DNA from: Pyxidicoccus parkwaysis
GTDB lineage: Bacteria; Myxococcota; Myxococcia; Myxococcales; Myxococcaceae
Assembly (NCBI RefSeq): GCF_017301735.1
Contig: NZ_CP071090.1
Span: forward strand, 3,028,001 to 3,092,000
Length of the DNA stretch: 64,000 bases
Direction of reading: 5' to 3'
Shown here: positions 53,961 through 62,623 of the stretch, in pieces
Numbering within the stretch: the first letter of the stretch is position 1
Layout of the letters: the number at the start of each line of letters is the position of its first letter
Translations under genes and position numbers: made by a program
The notes under the pieces: generated by a model
What the model was told of the DNA's origin: nothing
What the model saw: only the letters and a program-made list of their open reading frames with translations
Databases searched by the model: none

Positions 53961-55238
53961 ATGTCCCTGGACACCCCCAACGACAAGTCCACTTCCAAGG
54001 CTCGCACCGCCCGGAAGGCCCCCGCCTCCAAGGCGGCCGCGGGCGCGAAGGCCAGCGCCACCTCGGCGACGTCCCCGAACCCGGCCCAGTACAAGGCCTT
54101 CACCGACACGCTGCTGTTGGTGCTCTCCGGCAACCTCCAGGCCCGCGTTCCCAAGGAGCTGGCGGGCGAGGGCGGCGCGGAGATGGCGCACCTGCTGAAC
54201 CAGGTGCTCGACAACCTCGCCGCGTCCGAGCACCGCAAGCAGGTGTCGGCGCAGGAAATCGACCAGGCGCTGGACTCGCTCATCGGCCTGGTGCGCGAGG
54301 GTGATTTGTCCCGGTGGAACACCACCACCGAGGACCCCCAGCTCGGGCCCCTGCTCGAGGGCTTCGGCAAGGTCATCGAGACGCTGCGCACCTTCGTGCG
54401 GGAGATCAACGAGGCGGCGCTGCGCCTGTCCTCGTCCGCCAACCAGGTGCTCGCGGCCTCCACGCAGCACGAGACTTCCTCCACGGAGCAGGCGGCGGCC
54501 ATCCACGAGACGACCGCCACCATGGAGGAGCTGAAGCACGCGTCCGCGCAGATTGCGGAGAACGCGGGCAGCGTGGCGCGCGTGGCCGAGGAGACGCTTG
54601 GTGCCGCCCGCGCGGGCCGTGGCGCCATCGGCGAGTTCATCCAGGCCATGCAGCAGATTCGCAGCGACGGCGTCGCGGTGGCGGACTCCATCGCCAAGCT
54701 GTCCAAGCGCGTGGAGCGCATCGGCACGGTGGTCGAGGTCATCGACGAGATTGCGGACCGCTCGGACCTGCTGGCGCTGAACGCGGCGCTCGAGGGCAGC
54801 CGCGCGGGTGAGGCCGGCAAGGGCTTCTCCATCGTCGCGGCGGAGATGCGGCGCCTCGCGGAGAACGTCCTGGACTCCACCAAGGAGATCAAGAACCTCA
54901 TCACCGAGATTCGCGAGGCCACGGCCGCGGCGGCCGGTGCGGCGGAGGCCTCCAAGACGGCGACCGAGTCCGGCGAGAAGCTGGGCGCGGTGGCGGCGCA
55001 GGCGGTGGAGGGCATCCTCGCCGGCGTGCAGGAGACCAGCGACGCGGCCCGCGTCATCAACCTCGCCACGCAGCAGCAGCGCACGGCGACGGAGCAGGTG
55101 GTGGCGTCCATGGCGGAAATCGAGGACGTGACGCGCCAGACGACGCAGGCGTCCAAGCAGGCCACGGGCGCGGCGGCGGAGCTCACGCAGCTCGCGGGAC
55201 GTCTGGCCGAGCTCATCAAGCGCTTCAAGGCCGACTAG
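53961..55238 (+). CDS. frzCD: FrzCD, cytoplasmic chemoreceptor
   Basis: 425 residues, no membrane segment or periplasmic domain. The N-terminal 45 residues are Lys/Ala/Pro/Ser-rich (KAPASKAAAGAKAS), like histone H1 tails; this region is known to tie FrzCD clusters to the nucleoid. The methyl-accepting helices follow (about 120-420) with the conserved hairpin tip EVIDEIADRSDLLALNAALEGSRAGEAGKGF and glutamate-rich adaptation sites (KTATESGEKL). It senses and relays reversal signals. Five bases separate it from frzB. Confidence 0.96.
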   Translation: MSLDTPNDKSTSKARTARKAPASKAAAGAKASATSATSPNPAQYKAFTDTLLLVLSGNLQARVPKELAGEGGAEMAHLLNQVLDNLAASEHRKQVSAQEIDQALDSLIGLVREGDLSRWNTTTEDPQLGPLLEGFGKVIETLRTFVREINEAALRLSSSANQVLAASTQHETSSTEQAAAIHETTATMEELKHASAQIAENAGSVARVAEETLGAARAGRGAIGEFIQAMQQIRSDGVAVADSIAKLSKRVERIGTVVEVIDEIADRSDLLALNAALEGSRAGEAGKGFSIVAAEMRRLAENVLDSTKEIKNLITEIREATAAAAGAAEASKTATESGEKLGAVAAQAVEGILAGVQETSDAARVINLATQQQRTATEQVVASMAEIEDVTRQTTQASKQATGAAAELTQLAGRLAELIKRFKAD

Positions 55239-55271
55239 TTCTCCCTGACAAAGGAGGGGCGAACGCCGGCC

Positions 55272-57581
55272 ATGGACACCGAGGCACTCAAGAAGTCCCT
55301 CCTGAAGAAGTTCCAGGAGGTCACAGCCGACCGCCTCCAGAAGATTCAGCTGGGGGTCTTGGACCTGGAGAAGGAGACCGCGGACCAGGCCGCGGAGGAC
55401 GTCGCGCGCGAGCTGCACACGATGAAGGGCGAGGCCCGCATGTTGGGTCTGGCCGCCATCGGGCAGCTGGCGCACGCCGCCGAGGACGTCCTGCGCGCCG
55501 AGCGCGAGGGCAAGACGGCCACGGAGGTTGCCACCGACGTCCTGCTCAGGGCGTGTGACGTCCTCTCCGATTTGAACGAGGACCTGTCGGCCGCCAACAC
55601 CGGCAACGAGGCGACCGCGGAGATGGTCCGCGCGCTCTCCGAGGTCTCCGGTCAGGAGCCGCCCTCGTTCGGGCCCAAGCCCGCGGCCCCCAAGCCCGCG
55701 GCGCCGCCGCCCGCGCCCGTCGCTCCGGTGGCGGCGCCCGTGGCGGCTCCGGCACCGGTGGCGCCTCCGGCTCCCGTGGCCGCGACCCCCGCACAGCCCG
55801 TGGCCGCTCCCGCGCCTCGCGCGGAGGCGCATGCTCCGGCCGCTGCCTCCGAGGAGGCGCAGGCCGTGGCGAAGTCCGCCGTGGCGGACCGCACCATCCG
55901 CGTCAACGTGGAGGTGTTGGACTCGCTGGGCCTGCTTGCGGGCGACCTGCTCGTGGAGAGCGCCCGCGGCCGGCTGCGCAGCTCCGAGACGGAGGCGCTC
56001 TTCGAGCGCTTCAGCCGCCTGGGCGACAGGTTCATGCGGCTGGCGGAGCAGCTGGACATCTCGCCACAGGTTCGCACGGTGCTGGACCGCGTGGAGAGCG
56101 ACCTCCACATGCTGCGCGACGATGCGTTCCGCTTCGTGCGGCGCAACGACGACGGCATCAACACGCTGCACGGCAACCTCGCGAAGATGGCGGACCACGT
56201 GGCCGAGGCCCGCCTCGTGCCGCTGTCCACCGTGTTCGACGCCTTCCCCCGCGCGGTGCGCGAGATGTCGCGCACGCAGGGCAAGGAGGTGGACCTCGTT
56301 ATCGAGAACGCCGACATCGGCGTGGACCGCTCCATGCTCGGTGACGTGCGCGACGCGCTCGTGCACCTGCTCCGCAACTCCGTGGACCACGGCGTGGAGA
56401 ACCCGGACGTGCGCCAGCAGCTCGGCAAGCCCGTCACGGGGCGCATCCGCATCAAGGTCCGCGTCGACGGCGACATGCTCCACATCGAGGTGGAGGACGA
56501 CGGCCGCGGCATGGACCCGGAGCGGCTGCGTCAGGCCGCCGTCAACAAGCGCCTCATCAACCAGGTGCAGGCCGCCGCGCTGTCCGAGCGCGAGGCGATT
56601 GAGCTCATCTTCCGCCCCGGCTTCTCCACCCGCGACCAGGTCAGCGAATTGTCCGGCCGTGGCGTGGGCATGGACGTGGTGAAGCGGAAGGTGGAGACGC
56701 TGGGCGGCTCGGTGGGCGTCAACAGCCGCATCGGCCGTGGCACCACGATTACGTTGCGCCTGCCGCAGTCGCTCGCCCTCATGAAGGTGCTGCTGGTGCG
56801 CCTGGGCGACGACGTCTACGGCATGCCCGCCGCGGACGTGGAAGCGGTGATGCGCGTGAAGCCCGAGGACCGGCTCGAAATCTTCGGCACGCTGGCCGTG
56901 CGGCACCGTGGCAAGCCCACCGCGCTGGTGGCGCTGGGGCCGCTGTTGGGCCTCAACGGCGGCAACCGCTTCGACAAGCCGCCCGCGGTGGTGGTGCGTC
57001 ACGGCGAGGACCACGCGGCGCTCGTCGTGGACGGCTTCGTGGACGAGCGCGAAGTGGCCGTGAAGCCCTGCGGCGGCGAGTTCCTCAAGGGCGCGCCCTT
57101 CATCGCCGGCACCGCGGCGCTGGAGGACGGCCGCATCGCCGTGCTGCTGCACGTGCCGGACATCATGGCCGAGGTGCGCCGCATGGCGCGTCCCGTCACC
57201 CAGGCTCCGGCGGCCAAGCGCCTGCGGGTGCTGCTGGTGGACGACTCGCCCATTGCCCGCGCCACGGAAGGGGCGCTGGTCAAGGCGCTGGGGCACTCGC
57301 TGGAGGAGGCACAGGACGGCGAGGAGGCGTACGCGAAGGTGCAGAACAACCAGTACGACCTCATCCTCACCGACGTGCAGATGCCGAAGATGGACGGCTT
57401 CTCGCTGGCGCGGCGGCTCAAGTCCACGCCAGCGGTGGCGCGCATCCCCGTCATCATCCTGTCGTCGCTGGCCTCTCCGGAGGACAAGCGCCGCGGCCTG
57501 GACGCGGGGGCGGACGCGTACCTCGTCAAGGGTGAGCTGGGCGTGGAGATTCTCGCGCAGGCCATCGACCGGCTGACCTGA
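55272..57581 (+). CDS. frzE: FrzE, CheA-CheY fusion kinase
   Basis: 769 residues: HPt domain with His49 (ARELHTMKGEARMLG), a long Ala/Pro linker (about 135-205), dimerisation helices, an ATP-binding domain with the N-box SMLGDVRDALVHLLRNSVDHG, G1 box EDDGRGMDP and G2 box SGRGVGMDVV, a CheW-like P5 domain, and a C-terminal receiver with VDDSP and Asp701 (LILTDVQMPKMDG). The receiver is known to restrain the kinase and FrzZ is the output. ATG preceded by AAAGGAGG 14 bases upstream. Close to the 777 residues known for M. xanthus. Confidence 0.96.
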   Translation: MDTEALKKSLLKKFQEVTADRLQKIQLGVLDLEKETADQAAEDVARELHTMKGEARMLGLAAIGQLAHAAEDVLRAEREGKTATEVATDVLLRACDVLSDLNEDLSAANTGNEATAEMVRALSEVSGQEPPSFGPKPAAPKPAAPPPAPVAPVAAPVAAPAPVAPPAPVAATPAQPVAAPAPRAEAHAPAAASEEAQAVAKSAVADRTIRVNVEVLDSLGLLAGDLLVESARGRLRSSETEALFERFSRLGDRFMRLAEQLDISPQVRTVLDRVESDLHMLRDDAFRFVRRNDDGINTLHGNLAKMADHVAEARLVPLSTVFDAFPRAVREMSRTQGKEVDLVIENADIGVDRSMLGDVRDALVHLLRNSVDHGVENPDVRQQLGKPVTGRIRIKVRVDGDMLHIEVEDDGRGMDPERLRQAAVNKRLINQVQAAALSEREAIELIFRPGFSTRDQVSELSGRGVGMDVVKRKVETLGGSVGVNSRIGRGTTITLRLPQSLALMKVLLVRLGDDVYGMPAADVEAVMRVKPEDRLEIFGTLAVRHRGKPTALVALGPLLGLNGGNRFDKPPAVVVRHGEDHAALVVDGFVDEREVAVKPCGGEFLKGAPFIAGTAALEDGRIAVLLHVPDIMAEVRRMARPVTQAPAAKRLRVLLVDDSPIARATEGALVKALGHSLEEAQDGEEAYAKVQNNQYDLILTDVQMPKMDGFSLARRLKSTPAVARIPVIILSSLASPEDKRRGLDAGADAYLVKGELGVEILAQAIDRLT

Positions 57582-57591
57582 GGAGCCACGC

Positions 57592-58617
57592 TTGGGCGGT
57601 CCTCCGGCGGCAGGAATGGCGTTCAGGGTGCTCATGGTGGGCAAGGGGCTGCGTGCGCTCGCCGCGCGCGGCCTCTTCGACGGGGAGTCGCTCGTCCCGG
57701 TGGGCCCCATGGAGGTCGACTTCGCCAACGCGCTGGTGGCGGTGCAGCGCCACTTCCCGGACGTGCTGCTCGTGGACCTGAGCGCGCGCGAGTCGCTGGA
57801 GGCGATTGAGCACGTCATGGTGGAGCGGCCGGTGCCCATCCTCGCGTTGCATCCGGGCGCGCTGTCCGGCCAGGACGCCTTCCAGGCCGTGGCCCTGGGC
57901 GCGCTGGACGTGGTGGAGCGCCCGGCGTCTCCGGGGGCGGAGTTCTGGGGCCACGTCTCGCGCAAGCTGGTGATGCTGGCGCAGGTGAAGGCGGTGCGGC
58001 AGGTGAGCACGCGCCCGTTGCCGCGCACGCCGCGCGAGGACGCGCCCCCGCCATTCCCGCTGGTGGCCATTGCCGCGTCGCTGGGCGGGCCCAAGGCGGT
58101 GGCGCAGGTGCTGCGGATGATTCCGCGGGGCTTTCCCGCGCCGGTGGCCTACTGCCAGCACATCAGCGAGGGCTTCACCGAGGGGCTGGCCCACTGGCTC
58201 GCCATGGAGACGGCCCTGCGTGTGCAGGAGGCGGAGGACGGGGTGGTGATGGAGCCCGGCACGGTGTACATCGCACCGTCTGGCAGTCACCTGTTGGTCC
58301 GACCGGAGGGCAGACTGGAGCTGGACTCCGGGCCGCCGCTCCGGGGTTTCAGACCTTCGTGTGACATGCTGCTCACTTCCGCGGGCGAGGCCTTCGGCTC
58401 GCGCTGCATCGGGGTCATCCTGACGGGCATGGGGCGCGACGGCGCGCGAGGGTTGAAGGAGATTCGGGAGCGTGGTGGGAAGACCATCGCGCAGGACGAG
58501 GCCACGTCCGTCGTCTGGGGCATGCCCCGCGAGGCCGTGCTGATGGGCGCCGCGCACGAGGTGCTGCCCCTGGACCGGATTGGAGCCACGCTGCTCCAGT
58601 GGGTGGACGCGTGCTGA
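57592..58617 (+). CDS. frzG: FrzG, CheB-type methylesterase
   Basis: 341 residues from TTG. The N-terminal receiver-like domain is degenerate: the acidic pair is missing (FRVLMVGKG) though an Asp remains at the acceptor position (VLLVDLSA). The methylesterase domain has the nucleophile in [11 protein letters not shown] (Ser163), His in YCQHISEGF and Asp in [12 protein letters not shown]. It removes methyl groups from FrzCD. TTG was used because GAGGAG lies six bases upstream, next to the frzE stop; ATG 57616 is the alternative and gives 333 residues, nearer the 334 known in M. xanthus. Confidence 0.92.
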   Translation: MGGPPAAGMAFRVLMVGKGLRALAARGLFDGESLVPVGPMEVDFANALVAVQRHFPDVLLVDLSARESLEAIEHVMVERPVPILALHPGALSGQDAFQAVALGALDVVERPASPGAEFWGHVSRKLVMLAQVKAVRQVSTRPLPRTPREDAPPPFPLVAIAASLGGPKAVAQVLRMIPRGFPAPVAYCQHISEGFTEGLAHWLAMETALRVQEAEDGVVMEPGTVYIAPSGSHLLVRPEGRLELDSGPPLRGFRPSCDMLLTSAGEAFGSRCIGVILTGMGRDGARGLKEIRERGGKTIAQDEATSVVWGMPREAVLMGAAHEVLPLDRIGATLLQWVDAC

Positions 58618-60401
58618 CGCCGAGCAACAAGGTCCTCCAGCAGCTCGCCGCGCTCCTCCTGGAGCGTGCGGGCCTGAAGATTACGCCGGACGGTTTCCAC
58701 AGCCTCCGTCTGGCGCTCTCCACGCGCATGCCGGTGGTGGGCATGGAGGAGCCGGAGAAGTACCTCGCGCAACTGAGCGGCCCGGGAGGCGAGGAGGAGC
58801 TGCGCTCGTTCCTTCCCCTGGTGACGGTGGGGCACACCGAGTTCTTCCGCGACGCGAAGCAGTTCCGCGCGCTGGAGAAGAGCGTGCTGCCGGAGTTGGT
58901 GACGCGCGCCCGGCGGGAGATGCGCCGCGTGTCCGTCTGGTCCGCCGGCTGCGCCACGGGTGAGGAGCCCTACAGCGTGGCCATGGTGCTGGCGGAATTG
59001 GGCGCGCTCGCCATGGAGGTGGACCTGCTGGCCACCGACCTGAACCTGGCCGCGGTGGAGGCCGCGCGTCAGGGGCGCTTCACCTCGCGCCGCTGCATCA
59101 GCATCAGCCAGGAGCGAATCAAGCGCTTCTTCCGTCCCGTGGAGGAAGGCTACGAGGCGCTGCCCGCGCTGCGAGACTACATCCGCTTCGACGGACAGAA
59201 CCTCGCGGTGCCCGTCTTCGACAAGGTGGGGCTGTCCTCGCTGGACCTCATCCTCTGCCGCAACGTCATCATCTACTTCGACCTGCCCACCATCCGCGGG
59301 CTGATGGACCGCTTCCTCGCGGCGCTGCGGCCGGGCGGGCTGCTCTTCCTGGGGTACTCGGAGAGCCTCTTCAAGGTCTATGACCGCTTCGAGATGATCG
59401 AAGTGGACGGCGCCTTCGTGTACCGGCGCCCGCTCAACGACAAGGCCATCCGCCCGCCGCCGCTGCGCATCACCCCGTATCCCGGCGAGCAGGACGCGTC
59501 CGGGCAGAAGCCGCAGCAGACGCCCGAGTCCTTCGCGGCGGACCTGCGCAAGCGCATCCAGGCCGAGGCCGCTTCCGGCGCGCTGACGCGGGGCACGGCG
59601 TCCACGGCGGCGCTGCCCAAGCCGGCGGCGCCCACCGCGCCCGCCGCGCTGAAGGGGCACGTGCACGTGCCGGGCTCGACGGTGACGCCGGCCACGCCGC
59701 AGCCCGTGGTGGGGCCGCTGCCGCGCACCGGAGACCTGGGCCGCCCGCGCATCACCCAGGAGCTTCCGGCGGTGCAGCCCTCGGAGGCGCCGCGCCCGCG
59801 CATCACCCAGGAATTGCCGGCGCTGACGCCCACGCGCAGCACCGTGCCGGACGTGCAGGCGGCGGCGTGGCCCAAGCTCTTGCCTCCCGCGGAGCGGCTG
59901 GCCATGGCCGTGCGGAAGATGGCGCAGGGCGACTTCCCGGCCGCCATCGCCGGAGTGCAGCGGCTGCTCGCGGACGAGCCGAGTGACTTGGACGCGCTGC
60001 TGACGCTGGGCAACCTCTACTCGCTCACGGGCCGCATCCCCGAGGCGCGCGACACCTTCGCGCAGGCGATTCAGCGCGAGCCGCTGTGCGTGGAGGCGCG
60101 CGTGTTCGGCGGCGTCGCGGCGCTGCAGGCGGGGAAGCTGGAGGAGGCGCGCTCGGAGCTCAGCAAGGCGCTGTTCCTCGAGCCCACGCTGGCCATCGGC
60201 CACTACCTGCTGGCGCAGGTGTTCGAGCGCTCACAGGAGTCGGACTCGGCACGGCGCAGCTATCGCAACGCCATTGCCCAGCTGCGCTACCCGCAGCGGC
60301 CGCTGGCCGGGCACTACCCGGAGATGCCGGACTCGGCGGACGCCATCTCCCGCGCGGCGCGCTATGCGCTCGCCGCGCTGGAGGAGCAGCCCCTGCGCTG
60401 A
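58611..60401 (+). CDS. frzF: FrzF, CheR-type methyltransferase with TPR tail
   Basis: 596 residues from this GTG, which overlaps the frzG stop; GTG 58599 is an alternative. The CheR N-domain (about 1-80) is followed by the SAM-binding domain with [37 protein letters not shown] and the [14 protein letters not shown] strand. A Pro-rich linker (about 290-430) carries a short duplicated [23 protein letters not shown] motif. The C-terminal TPRs (about 430-590) match those known to restrict FrzF activity on FrzCD. It methylates FrzCD glutamates. Last gene of the operon. Confidence 0.94.
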   Translation: MLTPSNKVLQQLAALLLERAGLKITPDGFHSLRLALSTRMPVVGMEEPEKYLAQLSGPGGEEELRSFLPLVTVGHTEFFRDAKQFRALEKSVLPELVTRARREMRRVSVWSAGCATGEEPYSVAMVLAELGALAMEVDLLATDLNLAAVEAARQGRFTSRRCISISQERIKRFFRPVEEGYEALPALRDYIRFDGQNLAVPVFDKVGLSSLDLILCRNVIIYFDLPTIRGLMDRFLAALRPGGLLFLGYSESLFKVYDRFEMIEVDGAFVYRRPLNDKAIRPPPLRITPYPGEQDASGQKPQQTPESFAADLRKRIQAEAASGALTRGTASTAALPKPAAPTAPAALKGHVHVPGSTVTPATPQPVVGPLPRTGDLGRPRITQELPAVQPSEAPRPRITQELPALTPTRSTVPDVQAAAWPKLLPPAERLAMAVRKMAQGDFPAAIAGVQRLLADEPSDLDALLTLGNLYSLTGRIPEARDTFAQAIQREPLCVEARVFGGVAALQAGKLEEARSELSKALFLEPTLAIGHYLLAQVFERSQESDSARRSYRNAIAQLRYPQRPLAGHYPEMPDSADAISRAARYALAALEEQPLR

Positions 60402-60428
60402 AGGGCGCGGGGGCCGCGAGGCTCGCCG

Positions 60429-60749
60429 CTAGGACAGGTTGCTCTTCACCTGGTCCAGCGTCTTCTTCGGGTCCAGCACCGAGGCGAACTTCTCCTGCAG
60501 GTAGGACTTGGCCTTGCTCCGCAGGAGCATGCCCGGGTCCGTGCCCTCGCCCTGCACCTGGTTGTCGGTGATGACGAAGGACGCATCCATCTGGATGCCC
60601 ATCACCTTGCCGGCGATCTTCGCGCCGTCACCCGCCCAGTCCGTCTTCACGCCGTACTTGCCGCTCCAGTACTTCAGAAGCTGCTCGACGCGCTGCTTCA
60701 CCTCCTCCTTCGGGAGGGAGTGGGGGATATCGAACTTCATCATGCCCAT
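60429..60749 (-). CDS. polyhydroxyalkanoic acid system family protein
   Basis: 106 residues, standard length. MKFDIPHSLPKEEVKQRVEQLLKYWSGKYGVKTDW, IQMDASFVITDNQVQGEGTDPGMLL and the terminal LQEKFASVL match the small family named for polyhydroxyalkanoate systems (PHA_gran_rgn). Its role is unclear and it is common in genomes without phasins. ATG has AGGAG nine bases upstream. It is convergent with the frz operon, 27 bases after frzF. Confidence 0.88.
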   Translation of the reverse strand: MGMMKFDIPHSLPKEEVKQRVEQLLKYWSGKYGVKTDWAGDGAKIAGKVMGIQMDASFVITDNQVQGEGTDPGMLLRSKAKSYLQEKFASVLDPKKTLDQVKSNLS

Positions 60750-60853
60750 GGCCCGGCTCCTGATGTCTGTGACCCGTCCGTGGCTTTAGTTGCGCCCGGG
60801 CGGGAAGGGAACCGCCGTCTCACTTTTGATGGCGCGGATGTCAACAGGCTTGC

Positions 60854-62317
60854 TCACCGGCCGGCCGCGCGCCGGGAGCGCTTCAGCTTCACCGGCGGGT
60901 CCCCGGGCCGGCCCCAGCGGGCCATGTACGGCGCGAGGTCGTACTTCTCCGCCGTGCGCGGCGAGCTCATGGGCCGCACCTTCCCCAGCACCTTCCGCTC
61001 CTGGAAGGGCCTGTCATGCAGCCCCAGCACCCACATGAAGTTGGCCACGCTGGCCGGGTCTCTCCCGTCCACCGCGTACTTGTCGTTGAGCAGGGCGATG
61101 CGGCGCAGGCCCTCCTCGGGGGTGGGGCTCCACTCCAGGAGCTTCTTCCCCCAGAGCATGCGCAGGTAGTTGTGGATGCGGCCTCGCTCCAGCAGCTCGC
61201 GCTGGGCCGCGTTCCACAGGCCGTCACCCGTCTGCGCGGCCTCCAGTTGCTCCAGCGTGTAGAGGTGCTCGCGCGCGTCCTTCTGGTGCGTGGTCAGCGT
61301 CTCGCGCGCCCAGGCGGGCAGGGACTCCACGGAGAGCTGCCGGGGCACGGGGGTGTGGAAGCAGAAGTTGAAGGCGAGCTCGCGCCGCACCAGCAATTCC
61401 TCGAGGAAGGTGCGCACGGCGGGGTGGTCCGTGCCACGCGAGCGGATGACGGCGCGCGCCGCCTCTCCCGCGAAGACGTTGCCCCAGTGGAAGAAGGGGG
61501 ACAGGCCGGACTGGTTCGCGCGGCCCGGGTCGCTGCGCTCGGTGTCGTAGCCGTCCATGCGCTGGAGGAAGGCATGGAGCGCCTTGAGCCCCGCCTTGCG
61601 CCCGCCGTGCTCGGGGATGGGAGCCACCGCGTGGTCGATGTCGAAGGAGGCCAGCGCCTCACGGGCCGCGCGGGCGTCCGCGAGGTCGAAGCCCGGCTCC
61701 AGCTTGCGCCCCGCGGCGGCTGCCTTGACGGCGCGGGCGGGCAGGGTGCGGCCGAGGTACTCCGGCCACAGCTTCTGCAGCTTGGGCCGCAGCGTGTACG
61801 CGCCAGCCTGCACCGTGGCGATGCGCTGCATGGGGACGACGCACGAGGCATCCACCGCGAACAGCGGCACGTGCAGCGCCTTCGCCGCGCCGCGCAGGTG
61901 GCCGGGGATGATGAACGTGGGGAACAGGTCCGAGACGACGGCGGCGGCGCGGCGCCCCAACTCCGCGAGCCGGGGACGGTGCTCCTTCGTGCGGCGCGGC
62001 AGCTCCAGCCAGTAGGGCAGGCCGCGCGAGGCACAGCCCGCGGCCATGTCGACCATGCCGTCGATGGCCCAGGCGTGGAGCCGGTCCGACGCGTAGGGAT
62101 AGTCCGGGCGGAGCGCCTGATACACGACGACGGGGAGGCCCAGGTGGTTGCCCAGCGCGATGGCCACGTCCAGCGCGTGGTTCTCCTCGGCCCGGTGGTT
62201 CACCATGCACCAGTAGAGGACGAAGTCCCGCGGCTCCGAGGGAATGGGTGCGTCATTCATGACCACGACGCGCGCCGAGTCCACGCCAAGCTCGGACCAT
62301 GAAAACCCGATGGGCAT
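60854..62317 (-). CDS. phr: class II CPD photolyase
   Basis: 487 residues. Repairs cyclobutane pyrimidine dimers with light, FADH- cofactor. Class II motifs are present: DFVLYWCMVNHRAEENHALDVAI, the FAD-binding region DGYDTERSDPGRANQSGLSPFFHWGN, HNYLRMLWGKKLLEWS, and the RDPASVANFMWVLGLHDRPF helix. The ATG with GGGAG five bases upstream was used; it keeps the conserved ARVVVMNDAP start, while a further upstream frame is possible. Class II photolyase is known in M. xanthus. The promoter region carries a striking direct repeat. Confidence 0.95.
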   Translation of the reverse strand: MPIGFSWSELGVDSARVVVMNDAPIPSEPRDFVLYWCMVNHRAEENHALDVAIALGNHLGLPVVVYQALRPDYPYASDRLHAWAIDGMVDMAAGCASRGLPYWLELPRRTKEHRPRLAELGRRAAAVVSDLFPTFIIPGHLRGAAKALHVPLFAVDASCVVPMQRIATVQAGAYTLRPKLQKLWPEYLGRTLPARAVKAAAAGRKLEPGFDLADARAAREALASFDIDHAVAPIPEHGGRKAGLKALHAFLQRMDGYDTERSDPGRANQSGLSPFFHWGNVFAGEAARAVIRSRGTDHPAVRTFLEELLVRRELAFNFCFHTPVPRQLSVESLPAWARETLTTHQKDAREHLYTLEQLEAAQTGDGLWNAAQRELLERGRIHNYLRMLWGKKLLEWSPTPEEGLRRIALLNDKYAVDGRDPASVANFMWVLGLHDRPFQERKVLGKVRPMSSPRTAEKYDLAPYMARWGRPGDPPVKLKRSRRAAGR

Positions 62318-62356
62318 ACAGCTCCCGATGCGCATGCGACTTTCGCGTCGCGAATT

Positions 62357-62386
62357 TTAATACATGTGTTTCGTATACATGTTTCG
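62357..62386 (-). promoter_or_regulatory. photolyase promoter with CarH/LitR-like direct repeat
   Basis: Minus-strand -10-like TATTAA (62357-62362), about 40 bases upstream of the start, adjoins two copies of TACATGT..TTTCG (62361-62373 and 62376-62386) about 15 bases apart, in an AT-rich patch. The TACATG/CATGTA core resembles the TACA-bearing direct repeats bound by B12-dependent CarH/LitR repressors, which often control photolyase genes. The binding assignment is inference. Confidence 0.45.
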
Positions 62387-62623
62387 GAAGATGAACGGCA
62401 GTGGACGCGGGGGCCGGGACGCGGCCTCGCGCCCTGTGCCGTCAACGCCACGGGGTTGCAGTAACAGGCGCTTCTTCGCGTGTCCATGAACGCGCGGCGC
62501 CGTGGGGATGTCCGGTGCGGGCATGGGTCCGAGGGCCCGGAAGTGGACGGAAGTGCCCAAAAACCGGCGCTCCGGCACGGGTTGTGGTCTTCTGCGCGGC
62601 CGGCTGACCCAAGGAGTCGTTGC

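Noticed and set aside
53940..58094. Very long open frame (1384 codons) on the minus strand across frzCD, frzE and frzG
   Set aside because: It is antisense to three well-identified genes, begins with no ribosome binding site and has a His/Arg-rich composition typical of shadows of GC-rich codons.
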